A DNA stretch of 31,635 nt from a virus. A program made the position numbers and the translations under genes. The DNA is taken from the IMG/VR virus record IMGVR_UViG_3300027365_000044, positions 1 through 31,635 of that record; one strand, 5' to 3'. The notes beneath the pieces are model-generated. The model was not told where the DNA came from. It was given only the letters and a program-made list of their open reading frames with translations, and made no database searches. Shown here in pieces: positions 23,882 through 31,321 of this stretch (its first letter is position 1; each line of letters begins with the position of its first letter).

Positions 23882-24147
23882 TGGCAGTTAGATTGGTTTC
23901 AGTGGCGCTCATTTTGTTCGCCACTGATTCTACCGCATTAACCTGCCAAGACTTTCGCACCTTGGCCTATCAACTACAACTAGACAGACAGAACGGCATT
24001 TACCACAAACAAGACCATTCAAAGATGATGCTGTCTGACATGTACAACGAAATATGGCAAAGACCAGCAAGGCAGGATAAGGAAAAGGCGGCAAGGAAGT
24101 TTGCAGATGATTGGTTTTATGCTTGTGAGAAAAAACTTTACAAATAA
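23881..24147 (+). CDS. Small exported protein (signal peptide)
   Basis: An 88-residue protein. MAVRLVSVALILFATDSTAL is a signal peptide with a likely cut near TAL-TC. The mature part (TCQDFRTLAYQLQLDRQN, ending FADDWFYACEKKLYK) has two cysteines that could pair in the periplasm. The ATG overlaps the clamp stop as TGATG. An upstream GTG start at 23866 is less likely. No family recognised. Exported small phage proteins sometimes affect superinfection. Confidence 0.6.
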   Translation: MAVRLVSVALILFATDSTALTCQDFRTLAYQLQLDRQNGIYHKQDHSKMMLSDMYNEIWQRPARQDKEKAARKFADDWFYACEKKLYK

Positions 24148-24149
24148 TA

Positions 24150-24184
24150 TTGCACATTCACAAAATATGTGAGACTATAATCTC
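24150..24184 (+). promoter_or_regulatory. Possible promoter with a dyad operator
   Basis: TATAAT (24176-24181) and TTGCAC (24150-24155) are 20 bases apart, longer than ideal. TCACA and TGTGA form a perfect dyad between them (24158-24172), and GAGA/TCTC flank the -10 box (24171-24184). AAGGAAACAAGGAA precedes the next gene. Confidence 0.4.
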
Positions 24185-24210
24185 AACAACAAGGAAACAA
24201 GGAATACATC

Positions 24211-24540
24211 ATGAACAAACACGACCCCGTTATATCTGACGAAATGAAACAGTTTCAAGCTGAGCGTAAAGCTGAGTCTCGTGAAGCCACAATTGGAATT
24301 ATGGCGCACCTAATTCTTAAGAACGACTTGGAGCTCAACGGGAAAACCTACGGCATAGACAGCCTAACAGAGCGATTAAACGAAACAGGAAGAGAAGAAG
24401 ACCTGAAACGGTTTAATCAGGCTTTATCAGAGCTTTGTGTCGGCTCTGCGTGGGAAGGTAAAGCAGAGCTTCAATTAATACTAGAAGTAGAAGCAGATGC
24501 ACTTGCGGTTAAGATTTATGATGAGGAGGTGGGGTTGTGA
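24211..24540 (+). CDS. Hypothetical protein, 109 residues
   Basis: A mainly helical, acidic protein (MNKHDPVISDEMKQFQAE, YGIDSLTERLNETGREE, ELQLILEVEADALAVKIYDE). It is first after the possible promoter at 24150. Not recognised. Confidence 0.6.
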   Translation: MNKHDPVISDEMKQFQAERKAESREATIGIMAHLILKNDLELNGKTYGIDSLTERLNETGREEDLKRFNQALSELCVGSAWEGKAELQLILEVEADALAVKIYDEEVGL

Positions 24541-24731
24541 AACCATACCTAACCGCAATATTATGTCTAGCCATTGTCGTCATATTCCTAACCAGAGAAG
24601 ACGAAGCAAAACTAGAACATGACGAATACTGCAATAACACAGCAATATGGAAACAGGATGAGGCTAACGGCGTTCTCGAAACTAAACGTAGCGGATGGCC
24701 AGCTTATAAAGAAGGGGTAGAGTGTGATTAG
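24537..24731 (+). CDS. 64-residue protein with N-terminal membrane anchor
   Basis: The start is GTG at 24537, overlapping the previous stop as GTGA. Residues 4-18 (YLTAILCLAIVVIFL) are a membrane segment. The rest has YCNNTAIWKQDEANG and GWPAYKEGVECD, a pattern common in small phage proteins of unknown role. Confidence 0.6.
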   Translation: MKPYLTAILCLAIVVIFLTREDEAKLEHDEYCNNTAIWKQDEANGVLETKRSGWPAYKEGVECD

Positions 24732-25179
24732 TAGAGAGATTAAATTTAGAGCTTGGCATAACGGTGGAAAATATCCAGAAGAGGCTTGCATGCTTTTTGT
24801 TGGTGATGACAAAGGCACAGTTCATCCGCTTGATTGCTGTAAGTATTTTATGGAAGGTCAGCCAGTAAAATTAATGCAATATACCGGCCTAAAAGATAAA
24901 AACGACGTTGAGATTTATGAGGGGGATATTTTATCTTATTGGGACGGGACTATGATCGCATGCAAAAAAGACGATGATGATGCAATGCACTATCCAAAAA
25001 CCTCACCTTACTACTTTAAGAAAAAAAATAACAAGTTATCCGAAGTTGTATTTGATGCTCCGTCATTTAAGATAAAAAACGGAAACCCTCTTTTATCATC
25101 TTATTTAGAATGTAAAGAAATCGAGGTTGTCGGCAACATCTACCAAAATCCTGAACTACTGGAAAAAATCAATGACTAA
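24724..25179 (+). CDS. YopX-family protein
   Basis: A 151-residue protein with the YopX pattern: REIKFRAW at the start, MQYTGLKDKNDVEIYEGDIL in the middle, FDAPSFKIKNGNPL, and the closing EVVGNIYQNPELL. The family is widespread in phages and its function is not settled. Start is GTG at 24724 with GAAGGGG upstream, and the start lies inside the previous gene. Confidence 0.85.
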   Translation: MISREIKFRAWHNGGKYPEEACMLFVGDDKGTVHPLDCCKYFMEGQPVKLMQYTGLKDKNDVEIYEGDILSYWDGTMIACKKDDDDAMHYPKTSPYYFKKKNNKLSEVVFDAPSFKIKNGNPLLSSYLECKEIEVVGNIYQNPELLEKIND

Positions 25180-25450
25180 ACGAACCAACATCCTGGCACC
25201 TTGGGAGCGTAAAAAAACAGAGTTTAACGAGATCCTTCGGCTGCTGGATATTAGAACATCGACGGAGTTAGCAGACAATCTCAAGGTGCATAGAAACACG
25301 GCTTTTAAATACATGGGTGGAAGTTACGATCACACTGTCATCTTAGCAATGAGAGGGCAGCTGCTGGAGAAAAGATTGCAAGAAGGTCAACCGGTCGAAC
25401 TTGCATTAGAGAAGTACAGAAACGGTGAAAAATACAGGAGCAGGAAATGA
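25172..25450 (+). CDS. Small HTH DNA-binding protein
   Basis: A 92-residue protein from the ATG at 25172, eight bases inside yopX. The helix-turn-helix lies at about residues 25-50 (TSTELADNLKVHRNTAFKYM), with a basic C-terminus (YRNGEKYRSRK). Late in an early operon it could be a regulator of later expression, as no other obvious late activator is seen. A frame from 25127 has no ribosome site. Confidence 0.65.
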   Translation: MTKRTNILAPWERKKTEFNEILRLLDIRTSTELADNLKVHRNTAFKYMGGSYDHTVILAMRGQLLEKRLQEGQPVELALEKYRNGEKYRSRK

Positions 25451-25467
25451 AATTACCAACATTCTAA
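25447..25467 (+). pseudogene. Six-codon remnant after the HTH gene
   Basis: An ATG coupled to the HTH stop (ATGA) and preceded by CAGGAA opens a frame that ends after MKLPTF. The start signal is real in form, but the gene body is gone and the structured region follows, which suggests replacement. Confidence 0.4.
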
Positions 25468-25472
25468 TCTCA

Positions 25473-25750
25473 GCAGGCATCAATGAGCAGCCTCAGTAAA
25501 TTTAATCACTGACTTAAATTGTAGAGGGCTGAGGTTGTTCATTAATGCAAAAAAGTCTATCAGGGAAACCGATGACAGACTGGCAGCGTTCATTCTCTGC
25601 CTCGCATTACTGGTTGGCAGACCAGTTTAAAAAACTGCCATGTATTTGAGTGGTATCTAGCCTACCAAGTGCACTAACGAGTAGCTGAGGAGTGTGGCAC
25701 AGGCTAATGAAGCGAGCTGGAAAATAGATATCACTCAAATGCATAAAGCA
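25473..25750 (+). ncRNA. Large structured region, candidate noncoding RNA
   Basis: No frame in this 280-base stretch looks coding. It folds into a series of helices. P1 is 25478-25496 with 25529-25547 (18 of 19 pairs, two G-U), containing an inner 7-bp stem. P2 is 25554-25581 with a GAAA tetraloop. P3 is 25582-25586 with 25597-25601 (GGCAG/CTGCC). P4 is 25609-25626 (ACTGGT/ACCAGT). P5 is 25640-25659 with 25725-25744 (20 of 20 pairs, two G-U), enclosing a 65-base branched domain. The G-U pairs exist only in plus-strand RNA. No known family was recognised. Confidence 0.6.
25640..25744 (+). repeat. Inverted repeat with 20-base arms
   Basis: Arms 25640-25659 and 25725-25744 pair at every position as RNA, including two G-U pairs. 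Within the 65-base interior, GCCT (25660-25663) can pair with AGGC (25701-25704) and GTGC (25669-25672) with GCAC (25697-25700). Confidence 0.85.
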
Positions 25751-25769
25751 GACTTAATGGGGAATGGAT

Positions 25770-25940
25770 ATGTGTGAATACAAAGCACCACAACATGTAA
25801 TGGATGAATGGCGTAGACAGTGTAATTGCTGCCAAGCATGCAGCGATGTTCCATGTGATGGCGTTATGTCTGGCGGTGCTTGCGACAACTTATGTGATTG
25901 TGATGATGAGATCGAAGAAGACCACAAGTGCTATTACTGA
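25770..25940 (+). CDS. 56-residue cysteine-rich protein (ten Cys)
   Basis: The frame reads MCEYKAPQHVMDEWRRQCNC and ends EEDHKCYY. Cysteines are at 2, 18, 20, 21, 24, 29, 38, 42, 44 and 54, with many acidic residues between. GGGGA precedes the ATG by about seven bases. Clustered cysteines suggest a metal-binding or disulfide-rich fold. There is no signal peptide, so metal binding in the cytoplasm is more likely. It is the first gene after the structured region. Confidence 0.6.
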   Translation: MCEYKAPQHVMDEWRRQCNCCQACSDVPCDGVMSGGACDNLCDCDDEIEEDHKCYY

Positions 25941-26001
25941 GGCGAAGATTCATGCGATTGCGACATGCTTTAGATAGCAGGCTTAATAACGGAGAAATGG
26001 G

Positions 26002-26226
26002 ATGAGTGTATGGAACCCAGATAAAAAAGATATTGAAATTGTGTGCGACGCTTTAATGAGCGATTTCGCTGCAACAGATACCGGCAATTCATTATCAAGA
26101 GGAGGCTGTCTTTACTGCATCCACTGTGGGGAATACGAGGTAAGCAACGGGGGCACTGGTTCAATTAAGCACGAAACGGACTGCCCCATCCTTGTCGCTC
26201 AAGACATTATGACGGGGTTTGATTAA
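26002..26226 (+). CDS. 74-residue protein with a zinc-finger-like motif
   Basis: MSVWNPDKKDIEIVCDALMS leads to CLYCIHCGEYEV, then H and C in KHETDCPIL, enough ligands for one zinc site. The end is VAQDIMTGFD. The leader before it resembles that of the cysteine-rich gene. No family recognised. Confidence 0.6.
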   Translation: MSVWNPDKKDIEIVCDALMSDFAATDTGNSLSRGGCLYCIHCGEYEVSNGGTGSIKHETDCPILVAQDIMTGFD

Positions 26227-26281
26227 TGACCACCATAGGCCGCTGCACAAGCAGTGTACTACTTAACAATGGGGAAATAGT

Positions 26282-26431
26282 GTGAGAACCAAATATAAGA
26301 TAAAACGATTTTTAAAACGAATAATGTGTGAGCATGAATGGGAGGAATTGCCATATATGTCTCTAAACAGCACTGACTTTAGGCCGTCATACCTTTGCCG
26401 TAAATGCGGTACGTATAAGAACCCAGAATGA
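26282..26431 (+). CDS. 49-residue basic protein with zinc-ribbon cysteines
   Basis: A GTG at 26282 with GGGGA nine bases before opens a frame reading MRTKYKIKRFLKRIMCEHEW, then YLCRKCGTYKNPE. CEH (16-18) and CRKC (39-42) could hold a zinc ion. The N-terminus is very basic. Small size and GTG start leave some doubt. Confidence 0.5.
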   Translation: MRTKYKIKRFLKRIMCEHEWEELPYMSLNSTDFRPSYLCRKCGTYKNPE

Positions 26432-26462
26432 AATACCATATCAGAGTTGAGGATTATGAGTG

Positions 26463-26672
26463 ATGGTATACATAGATTTACTTTTAGATAACGGTGAGCT
26501 GGTCAGGATTGAGTGCCCTACCAAGTTTTTTGACGCCTGCATGGATTCACTAGAACACACCATGAAGCGAAAAGATTGGTGGTCACCTGAACAGTTTGAT
26601 GGATGCAGAGCTGAATACCTGGGCTTATCAATGTCGCGTGTTGCTATGCATAAAGTGGTCGGCTTTCTTTAA
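26463..26672 (+). CDS. Hypothetical protein, 69 residues
   Basis: MVYIDLLLDNGELVRIECPT begins a small alpha/beta protein with WWSPEQFDGCRAEYLG in the middle. Start is the ATG at 26463. A GTG three bases earlier is also possible. GAGG lies eleven bases upstream. Not recognised. Confidence 0.6.
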   Translation: MVYIDLLLDNGELVRIECPTKFFDACMDSLEHTMKRKDWWSPEQFDGCRAEYLGLSMSRVAMHKVVGFL

Positions 26673-26718
26673 CGGGTACTTTCCAAAATGGAAACAACCA
26701 CTATAGATGGAGATTGAT

Positions 26719-26973
26719 ATGACAAAAATAAGAGTTGAAAGCTACGAGATTGATACGAAAGACATTGTAAAAATAACTGACGCAGGTTGGCGGCGAATTG
26801 GCTTTCATATTCACTTGGTCGGTGGCCGTGTACTAACCATCGACAGAGAAAAGCCCTATGACATGACTGGAGAAAGGGTTAGTGCGTTACGCGATCCCTA
26901 CCGAAGACTTAGAAAAGAAGTCGAGAAAAAATGGGCTGAAGACAAAAGCGAGATAGAGACTTTCTGTCTATAG
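26719..26973 (+). CDS. Hypothetical protein, 84 residues
   Basis: Start is the ATG at 26719, five bases after GGAG, not the upstream ATG at 26707. MTKIRVESYEIDTKDIVKIT and FHIHLVGGRVLTIDREKPY are beta strands, and the C-terminal third is a charged helix. Not recognised. Confidence 0.6.
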   Translation: MTKIRVESYEIDTKDIVKITDAGWRRIGFHIHLVGGRVLTIDREKPYDMTGERVSALRDPYRRLRKEVEKKWAEDKSEIETFCL

Positions 26974-26991
26974 ATGAATTGGAGGTGTGAG

Positions 26992-27237
26992 GTGATTAAT
27001 AAAAAATTATTTACAACTTACGACGTGACAACCCCGAAAGGGGTAGTTCAAACATTAAAAAATATATGGGTTTGGTGTGATGAAGGTAAAGCTGAAAAAG
27101 CAATACTTTATCGTAATTATTCAATCCAAGGGAATACAAACAAAGCCGTTGCAGAACGTATTACGCATTGTTTAAAACCCTTTCCAAATGCAAAAGTGGT
27201 TTTAATTGAAACGGCTTTTGTGCCTTTTGAGAGTTAA
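26992..27237 (+). CDS. Hypothetical protein, 81 residues
   Basis: GGAGG (26981-26985) lies six bases before a GTG at 26992, which is preferred over the ATG at 26974. The product has a beta-rich N-terminal half (KKLFTTYDVTTPKGVVQTL) and a helix NTNKAVAERITHCLK. Not recognised. Confidence 0.6.
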   Translation: MINKKLFTTYDVTTPKGVVQTLKNIWVWCDEGKAEKAILYRNYSIQGNTNKAVAERITHCLKPFPNAKVVLIETAFVPFES

Positions 27238-27241
27238 CAGC

Positions 27242-27544
27242 ATGACCAAACCAACAAAAGAACAGATTGAGTCCGTTATAAATAGACTCCCGTCAAATTT
27301 AGTGCCTAACAATTATAGCTGGGCATCCGCATTGACAGCTATTACTAGATTAAAAACTGAATATAACAACGCAATTATTAGAGTGGAAAACCTTGAGTCA
27401 GTTATAAGAGAAGTGCTAGAGGACAACCTTGATCTTACTGACGGAGACAATTGCACATTAATTAAACTTAAAAAATCAATCAACTTTGATGAAACTAGAC
27501 CTCTAAGCGAAGAACAAGTTCATTTTCAAAGATGGTGCGACTAG
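27242..27544 (+). CDS. Hypothetical helical protein, 100 residues
   Basis: Starts MTKPTKEQIESVINRLPSNL at 27242, four bases after the previous stop. A coiled-coil-like helix (AIIRVENLESVIREVLE) fills the middle. A frame from 27206 lies inside the previous gene and is not preferred. Not recognised. Confidence 0.55.
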   Translation: MTKPTKEQIESVINRLPSNLVPNNYSWASALTAITRLKTEYNNAIIRVENLESVIREVLEDNLDLTDGDNCTLIKLKKSINFDETRPLSEEQVHFQRWCD

Positions 27545-27567
27545 ATCTATTCAGTTATAGGAGAAGA

Positions 27568-27798
27568 ATGATGGGTGATAAATACGAAATGTTTGTAGCT
27601 GAAATGGAGTCGGCAAGAAACGAAGCTTGTGAAGCTTATTTCAAAGCAAGACCACAATTATTTGTAACGGCTGAAAAAGAAAAAATATTTGAGGCTGGAT
27701 TTGAAAGGGCTTATAAACAACAAGCCGAAACGATTGAGCTGCTTAAACATGGAATGAAAGGTGACTACGACCTATACCAATGGTTGATTGGGCTATAA
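27568..27798 (+). CDS. Hypothetical helical protein, 76 residues
   Basis: AGGAGA precedes two adjacent ATGs at 27568 and 27571. The product is helical and charged (EMFVAEMESARNEACEAYF, EAGFERAYKQQAETIELL). Not recognised. Confidence 0.6.
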   Translation: MMGDKYEMFVAEMESARNEACEAYFKARPQLFVTAEKEKIFEAGFERAYKQQAETIELLKHGMKGDYDLYQWLIGL

Positions 27799-27809
27799 GC
27801 AAAAAGCAC

Positions 27810-27950
27810 ATGATGGAAACGATTGAGCGGTTGAAGGCTGCATTAACTAATGTCAAAAACTGCCCTGAATCTGATTTAGCTGCATACGTTAAATCAGTTG
27901 ACGGCATCGTATGTGAAACATTAACAAAACTAGAGGCAGGTGAGTTATGA
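27810..27950 (+). CDS. 46-residue hypothetical protein
   Basis: MMETIERLKAALTNVKNCPE leads to a second helix DLAAYVKSVDGIVCETLTKL. An in-frame ATG at 27780 would add ten residues. Neither start has a good ribosome site. The stop overlaps the next ATG as ATGA, which supports it. Confidence 0.45.
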   Translation: MMETIERLKAALTNVKNCPESDLAAYVKSVDGIVCETLTKLEAGEL

Positions 27951-28300
27951 GTGAATTTACAGAAGAAGTGATAATTGACTCTTTGCGTAGACAATTAAAG
28001 ACAGCAATGGAACTGGCTGAGTCAGCAACAGAAAATGTGCTTGAGCTAGATCAACAAATAAAAGCATACAAAGCCAAACTCGGCCTAATCTCAATCGCTG
28101 CTGATGAAGGTAACCTGGCAAAGGTTAAAGAGCTTATACCGCCCTCTTGTGCTGATGTGGTTAGGGAGATGAGGGCTGAGGCTGTTGAGACGGTAGCTAA
28201 TGACCACCGACTAAGAGTATTGGATGGGCCGGACATTTACTCAGATGGGCTTATTGAATACGCCAACCAACTACGCAACCCAGAACAAGAGAAGGTGTGA
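27947..28300 (+). CDS. Hypothetical helical protein, 117 residues
   Basis: A helical protein with a coiled-coil start (DSLRRQLKTAMELAESATEN, LELDQQIKAYKAKL) and a C-terminal region PPSCADVVREMRAEAVE. Such proteins are common at the distal ends of phage early operons. Not recognised. Confidence 0.6.
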   Translation: MSEFTEEVIIDSLRRQLKTAMELAESATENVLELDQQIKAYKAKLGLISIAADEGNLAKVKELIPPSCADVVREMRAEAVETVANDHRLRVLDGPDIYSDGLIEYANQLRNPEQEKV

Positions 28301-28302
28301 TT

Positions 28303-28416
28303 ATGAAAAAATTTGACGAAATAGATATGTTAAACCCCGAACCAGTGTTTTTAGATTTAATTATTGAATGGTTTAAAGGTTTTGTAGCTTCAATTAAGTC
28401 GCTACATATATGGTGA
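28303..28416 (+). CDS. 37-residue hypothetical protein
   Basis: MKKFDEIDMLNPEPVFLDLI continues as an amphipathic helix (IEWFKGFVASIKSLHIW). AAGGTG lies seven bases before the ATG. Last gene of the plus-strand operon. Confidence 0.45.
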   Translation: MKKFDEIDMLNPEPVFLDLIIEWFKGFVASIKSLHIW

Positions 28417-28466
28417 TTCGTCTAACACCGGCTATGATTTTCTTTTTCAAGCGGTTCTCTCCAGGC

Positions 28467-28491
28467 AATAAAAAACCCGCCGAAGCGGGTT
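28467..28491 (-). terminator. Rho-independent terminator between convergent operons
   Basis: A 7-bp perfect stem (AACCCGC/GCGGGTT) with a TTCG loop on the minus strand is followed by a T run (TTTTTT). It ends the tailspike message. On the plus strand the T run is weak, so it may act on both strands unequally. Confidence 0.85.
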
Positions 28492-28511
28492 GTCTATTGA
28501 ATATAATTGAA

Positions 28512-31313
28512 TTACAACATCGGGGCGGGTTCACCATCGAGGCCAACGGACATATAAGCAAACATGACAGTTGATGAGTTGTAACCAGCGATGCCGACAT
28601 GCTCGCCAGATATGCGATTGCTTTCGTCAGTAAAATTTAGTTGATAGCTAGCAGGCTCGGTAGTTCCGTATTGCCAGACTTTAACGCTTACAGTACCAGA
28701 GGCTGTTTGTTTGACTCTAGTGTAGTACCAATTCTCATCCCACTCTAAAATGGTTGGGCCTCCTGATACAGCAGCATTAGACTCCATTGTGCCGTCAATA
28801 GCAGATCTTATTCTAATCTCTGTCGAACCAGGTCTAGCACCGCCATGAACCCAATCTGGAGGCGTGCTATCCTCGTACTCTTTTATTCTAGTAGCAGGTC
28901 TTGGTATTACAAATCTACTCGACACATCATATGTGTCGTTACCCTTTGTTAGCGTCAACACTTCTACATCGCCTGATGTCGTACCTATTTCATCAATAAT
29001 AAAAGCCACGTTTGATGGATTTGTCGTTATTTTTACTCGCCATAAATTGCCAGCCCCGCCCTCTGGCCTATCTCCCGACTCAATAAAGCTTGTGTACGCA
29101 GCTGAGTTGTTGGCTGCACGCAGGAATGAAGGCAATCCAGTTGCAGCTGATTCATCTGCGATATCATAGGTATACTGAGTTGCTTCGGGATCTACTCCGT
29201 CAGCAGCGCCAATGCTTGCTGTCTCCCCAACAAGGAGACCAAAAAAGTCATCAAAAACATAACGGCTTGGTGTTCCTGCATCTATCGCTGGACTGCCGCT
29301 TTTCGGACGATAATAATTGCCTTCATCTAACGGGGAATAGTTTATCGGTAGCGGTGTAGGTCTGTCTGGCATGTGTAATAAGTTGTTGAACTCATTAACA
29401 TTAGCAAACGGTGTGTTGTTAGCATCATCCGGCTCTTCTAATATAACGGTATCTACAGCCCCGTTTGCTGCTGATGTTAGATTTGCAATAGTGTTGTTGA
29501 TAAGATGAATATCGTTAGCATCTACATCTGTAAGCGTTGCATCAGTATATCTAGCTGCTCTCACGAATGATGAGAACGCGCCATAGGTATTCTGCACATC
29601 TGATTTAATGCCAAAATTATTTCGTATCAGAATATTAGTACTAGCAAGACCGATGAATGTTTTTGTGTTATCTGTTCCTACAAATTCGTTCTGTTCTATT
29701 ACTAATGGGTTTGTCGGATACTGTCTGATGCTAGTATTAGCGGGTTGCACAACTAACGTCTCCCACCCCCCCGTCATTTTATTCATCGTTATTAAGCCGC
29801 CGCCAAGAGACGTGCCGTCAGAGTTCCATCTGGTGCAAGACTGATGAACAGCACCATCAGAAGACCAGCCTGCATAATTCTCTAACTCATTTTTACAGAT
29901 AGTGACATTGTCAGGCACAGCCAATCGTATAGGCCCATGTCTAGCCCACTGTCTCAGCATGTAAAATAATTGATGGTCAATATCAATAGCTGATGTCAGG
30001 GTTAGTGAGTGAGTGCCGTTACTGCTGCTCGGTGATGCGTCAACACCCTCCGTAAACGTGAAGTCGGTCGTTATCGTGAGCGGTGTGAGTGTGTCATTAA
30101 TGGTGTCGTAATCAAAAACAGCTAAATTAGCCACATCACCAAAAATAGCCAATCTATCTAGCGTATACGTCAGTGTGACACCATCCCCATCAATTAGGTC
30201 AGTATATTGCAGCTTATTGCCGGGGCCTGATACAGCGAGAGGATTTTGCTTAATGCTGTTCCCGATGATCACTGAATTGTGCATAGCGCCGATTATCGGC
30301 AAATCATGCCAATCGGAAATATGGTTATCACAAATCAAAACTTGGTCAATAAGCTTATTGTTTCCAACGTCATCTTTCGGATATATCGCTATAGACGTAC
30401 CCGATATTTTATTCTTCCAAACAGTTAGGCTATTAGCGCCGATCATTTCAACAGGAATCAATCGTCTTGATTCTCCGATACCTGTTATAGGGTCGTAATT
30501 TCCTTGGAAATCTAATCCGAAAATAATTGACCCATCTGTCTCATAGGCCCTGTAATCCGACAAGAAAACATGGAATACACCTGACTCGTTGGGTTTTATA
30601 TTTGCTGTCACTATCGGATCTGCACCAGTTCCGAACGATGTGTATTGACACCCTTTTTTCATACGAAAGCTGGTATCAAAATTAACCTCGTGTGACTGGC
30701 CTTTAGCCAGCATCAATCTGGCATCATCACCTAACGACAGCATTGCAGACCTAGCAGCTGACCACGTTATAAATTTCTGCGACCCGGCAGGCGCATCAGA
30801 GAAAACGTTTGATGGGTCTAAACATACTGTTTTTGTACCTGCGTAGAATGTGTCTGCGTCTAATACGGTGAAAGTATGGACGGCGAACCCTAACGCGCCA
30901 CTAGCAAAGTGTTTACACATAGAAACGGCCGTAAACTCGTCGTCTACTGCATAAACATGCCCAGTGACCCACCCCGGTGATTGATTCGCATCATTACGGT
31001 TTAACTCAGAAGATATATTGTTAAACGTTGCGCCGGTATCACCGAAGTCTGTCCAGAATGAACACTCAAACTGCGGATTAGATATTCCGTAGAAAGTTGA
31101 GTCATCGAGAAGATTGATAACTACCCCCATAGGAGAAGGTCTATTATCAATGGATATTTTCATCTGCAAGTCAATGCGCGCTTTCTCATTAACAGCAATC
31201 GACTGCTCGCGGGCTACAATGAATGATGATGTTGCTATTAACTCTCCAACCCATGACGACCCAAGCTTTCTGCCCCCACCCAAAATCCAACGCTGACCGC
31301 CTAGAATATCCAT
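28512..31313 (-). CDS. Tailspike / receptor-binding protein with beta-helix
   Basis: A 933-residue protein. After a short head-binding start, residues about 180-690 are full of repeated short strands and asparagine ladders (ANSLTVWKNKISGTSIAIY, NSVIIGNSIKQNP, PLVIEQNEFVG, NILIRNNFGIK, DIHLINNTIAN) typical of a right-handed parallel beta-helix of the pectate-lyase type. GSPAIDAGTPS marks its end. The C-terminal 200 residues look like a jelly-roll or lectin-like domain (WYYTRVKQTASGTVSVKVW). It probably binds or cuts a surface polysaccharide. AAGGT precedes the ATG at 31313. Confidence 0.8.
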   Translation of the reverse strand: MDILGGQRWILGGGRKLGSSWVGELIATSSFIVAREQSIAVNEKARIDLQMKISIDNRPSPMGVVINLLDDSTFYGISNPQFECSFWTDFGDTGATFNNISSELNRNDANQSPGWVTGHVYAVDDEFTAVSMCKHFASGALGFAVHTFTVLDADTFYAGTKTVCLDPSNVFSDAPAGSQKFITWSAARSAMLSLGDDARLMLAKGQSHEVNFDTSFRMKKGCQYTSFGTGADPIVTANIKPNESGVFHVFLSDYRAYETDGSIIFGLDFQGNYDPITGIGESRRLIPVEMIGANSLTVWKNKISGTSIAIYPKDDVGNNKLIDQVLICDNHISDWHDLPIIGAMHNSVIIGNSIKQNPLAVSGPGNKLQYTDLIDGDGVTLTYTLDRLAIFGDVANLAVFDYDTINDTLTPLTITTDFTFTEGVDASPSSSNGTHSLTLTSAIDIDHQLFYMLRQWARHGPIRLAVPDNVTICKNELENYAGWSSDGAVHQSCTRWNSDGTSLGGGLITMNKMTGGWETLVVQPANTSIRQYPTNPLVIEQNEFVGTDNTKTFIGLASTNILIRNNFGIKSDVQNTYGAFSSFVRAARYTDATLTDVDANDIHLINNTIANLTSAANGAVDTVILEEPDDANNTPFANVNEFNNLLHMPDRPTPLPINYSPLDEGNYYRPKSGSPAIDAGTPSRYVFDDFFGLLVGETASIGAADGVDPEATQYTYDIADESAATGLPSFLRAANNSAAYTSFIESGDRPEGGAGNLWRVKITTNPSNVAFIIDEIGTTSGDVEVLTLTKGNDTYDVSSRFVIPRPATRIKEYEDSTPPDWVHGGARPGSTEIRIRSAIDGTMESNAAVSGGPTILEWDENWYYTRVKQTASGTVSVKVWQYGTTEPASYQLNFTDESNRISGEHVGIAGYNSSTVMFAYMSVGLDGEPAPML

Positions 31314-31321
31314 AGCTTACC

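Noticed and set aside
25640-25744. Hammerhead ribozyme
   Set aside because: CTGAGGA at 25685-25691 matches the CUGANGA core and CTAATGA at 25704-25710 nearly does, but the required GAAA after stem II and the UH cleavage position do not line up in either register.
25473-25750. Retron msr-msd or integron attC site
   Set aside because: The inverted arms invite the idea, but there is no reverse transcriptase or integrase in the window and no attC core motifs at the ends.
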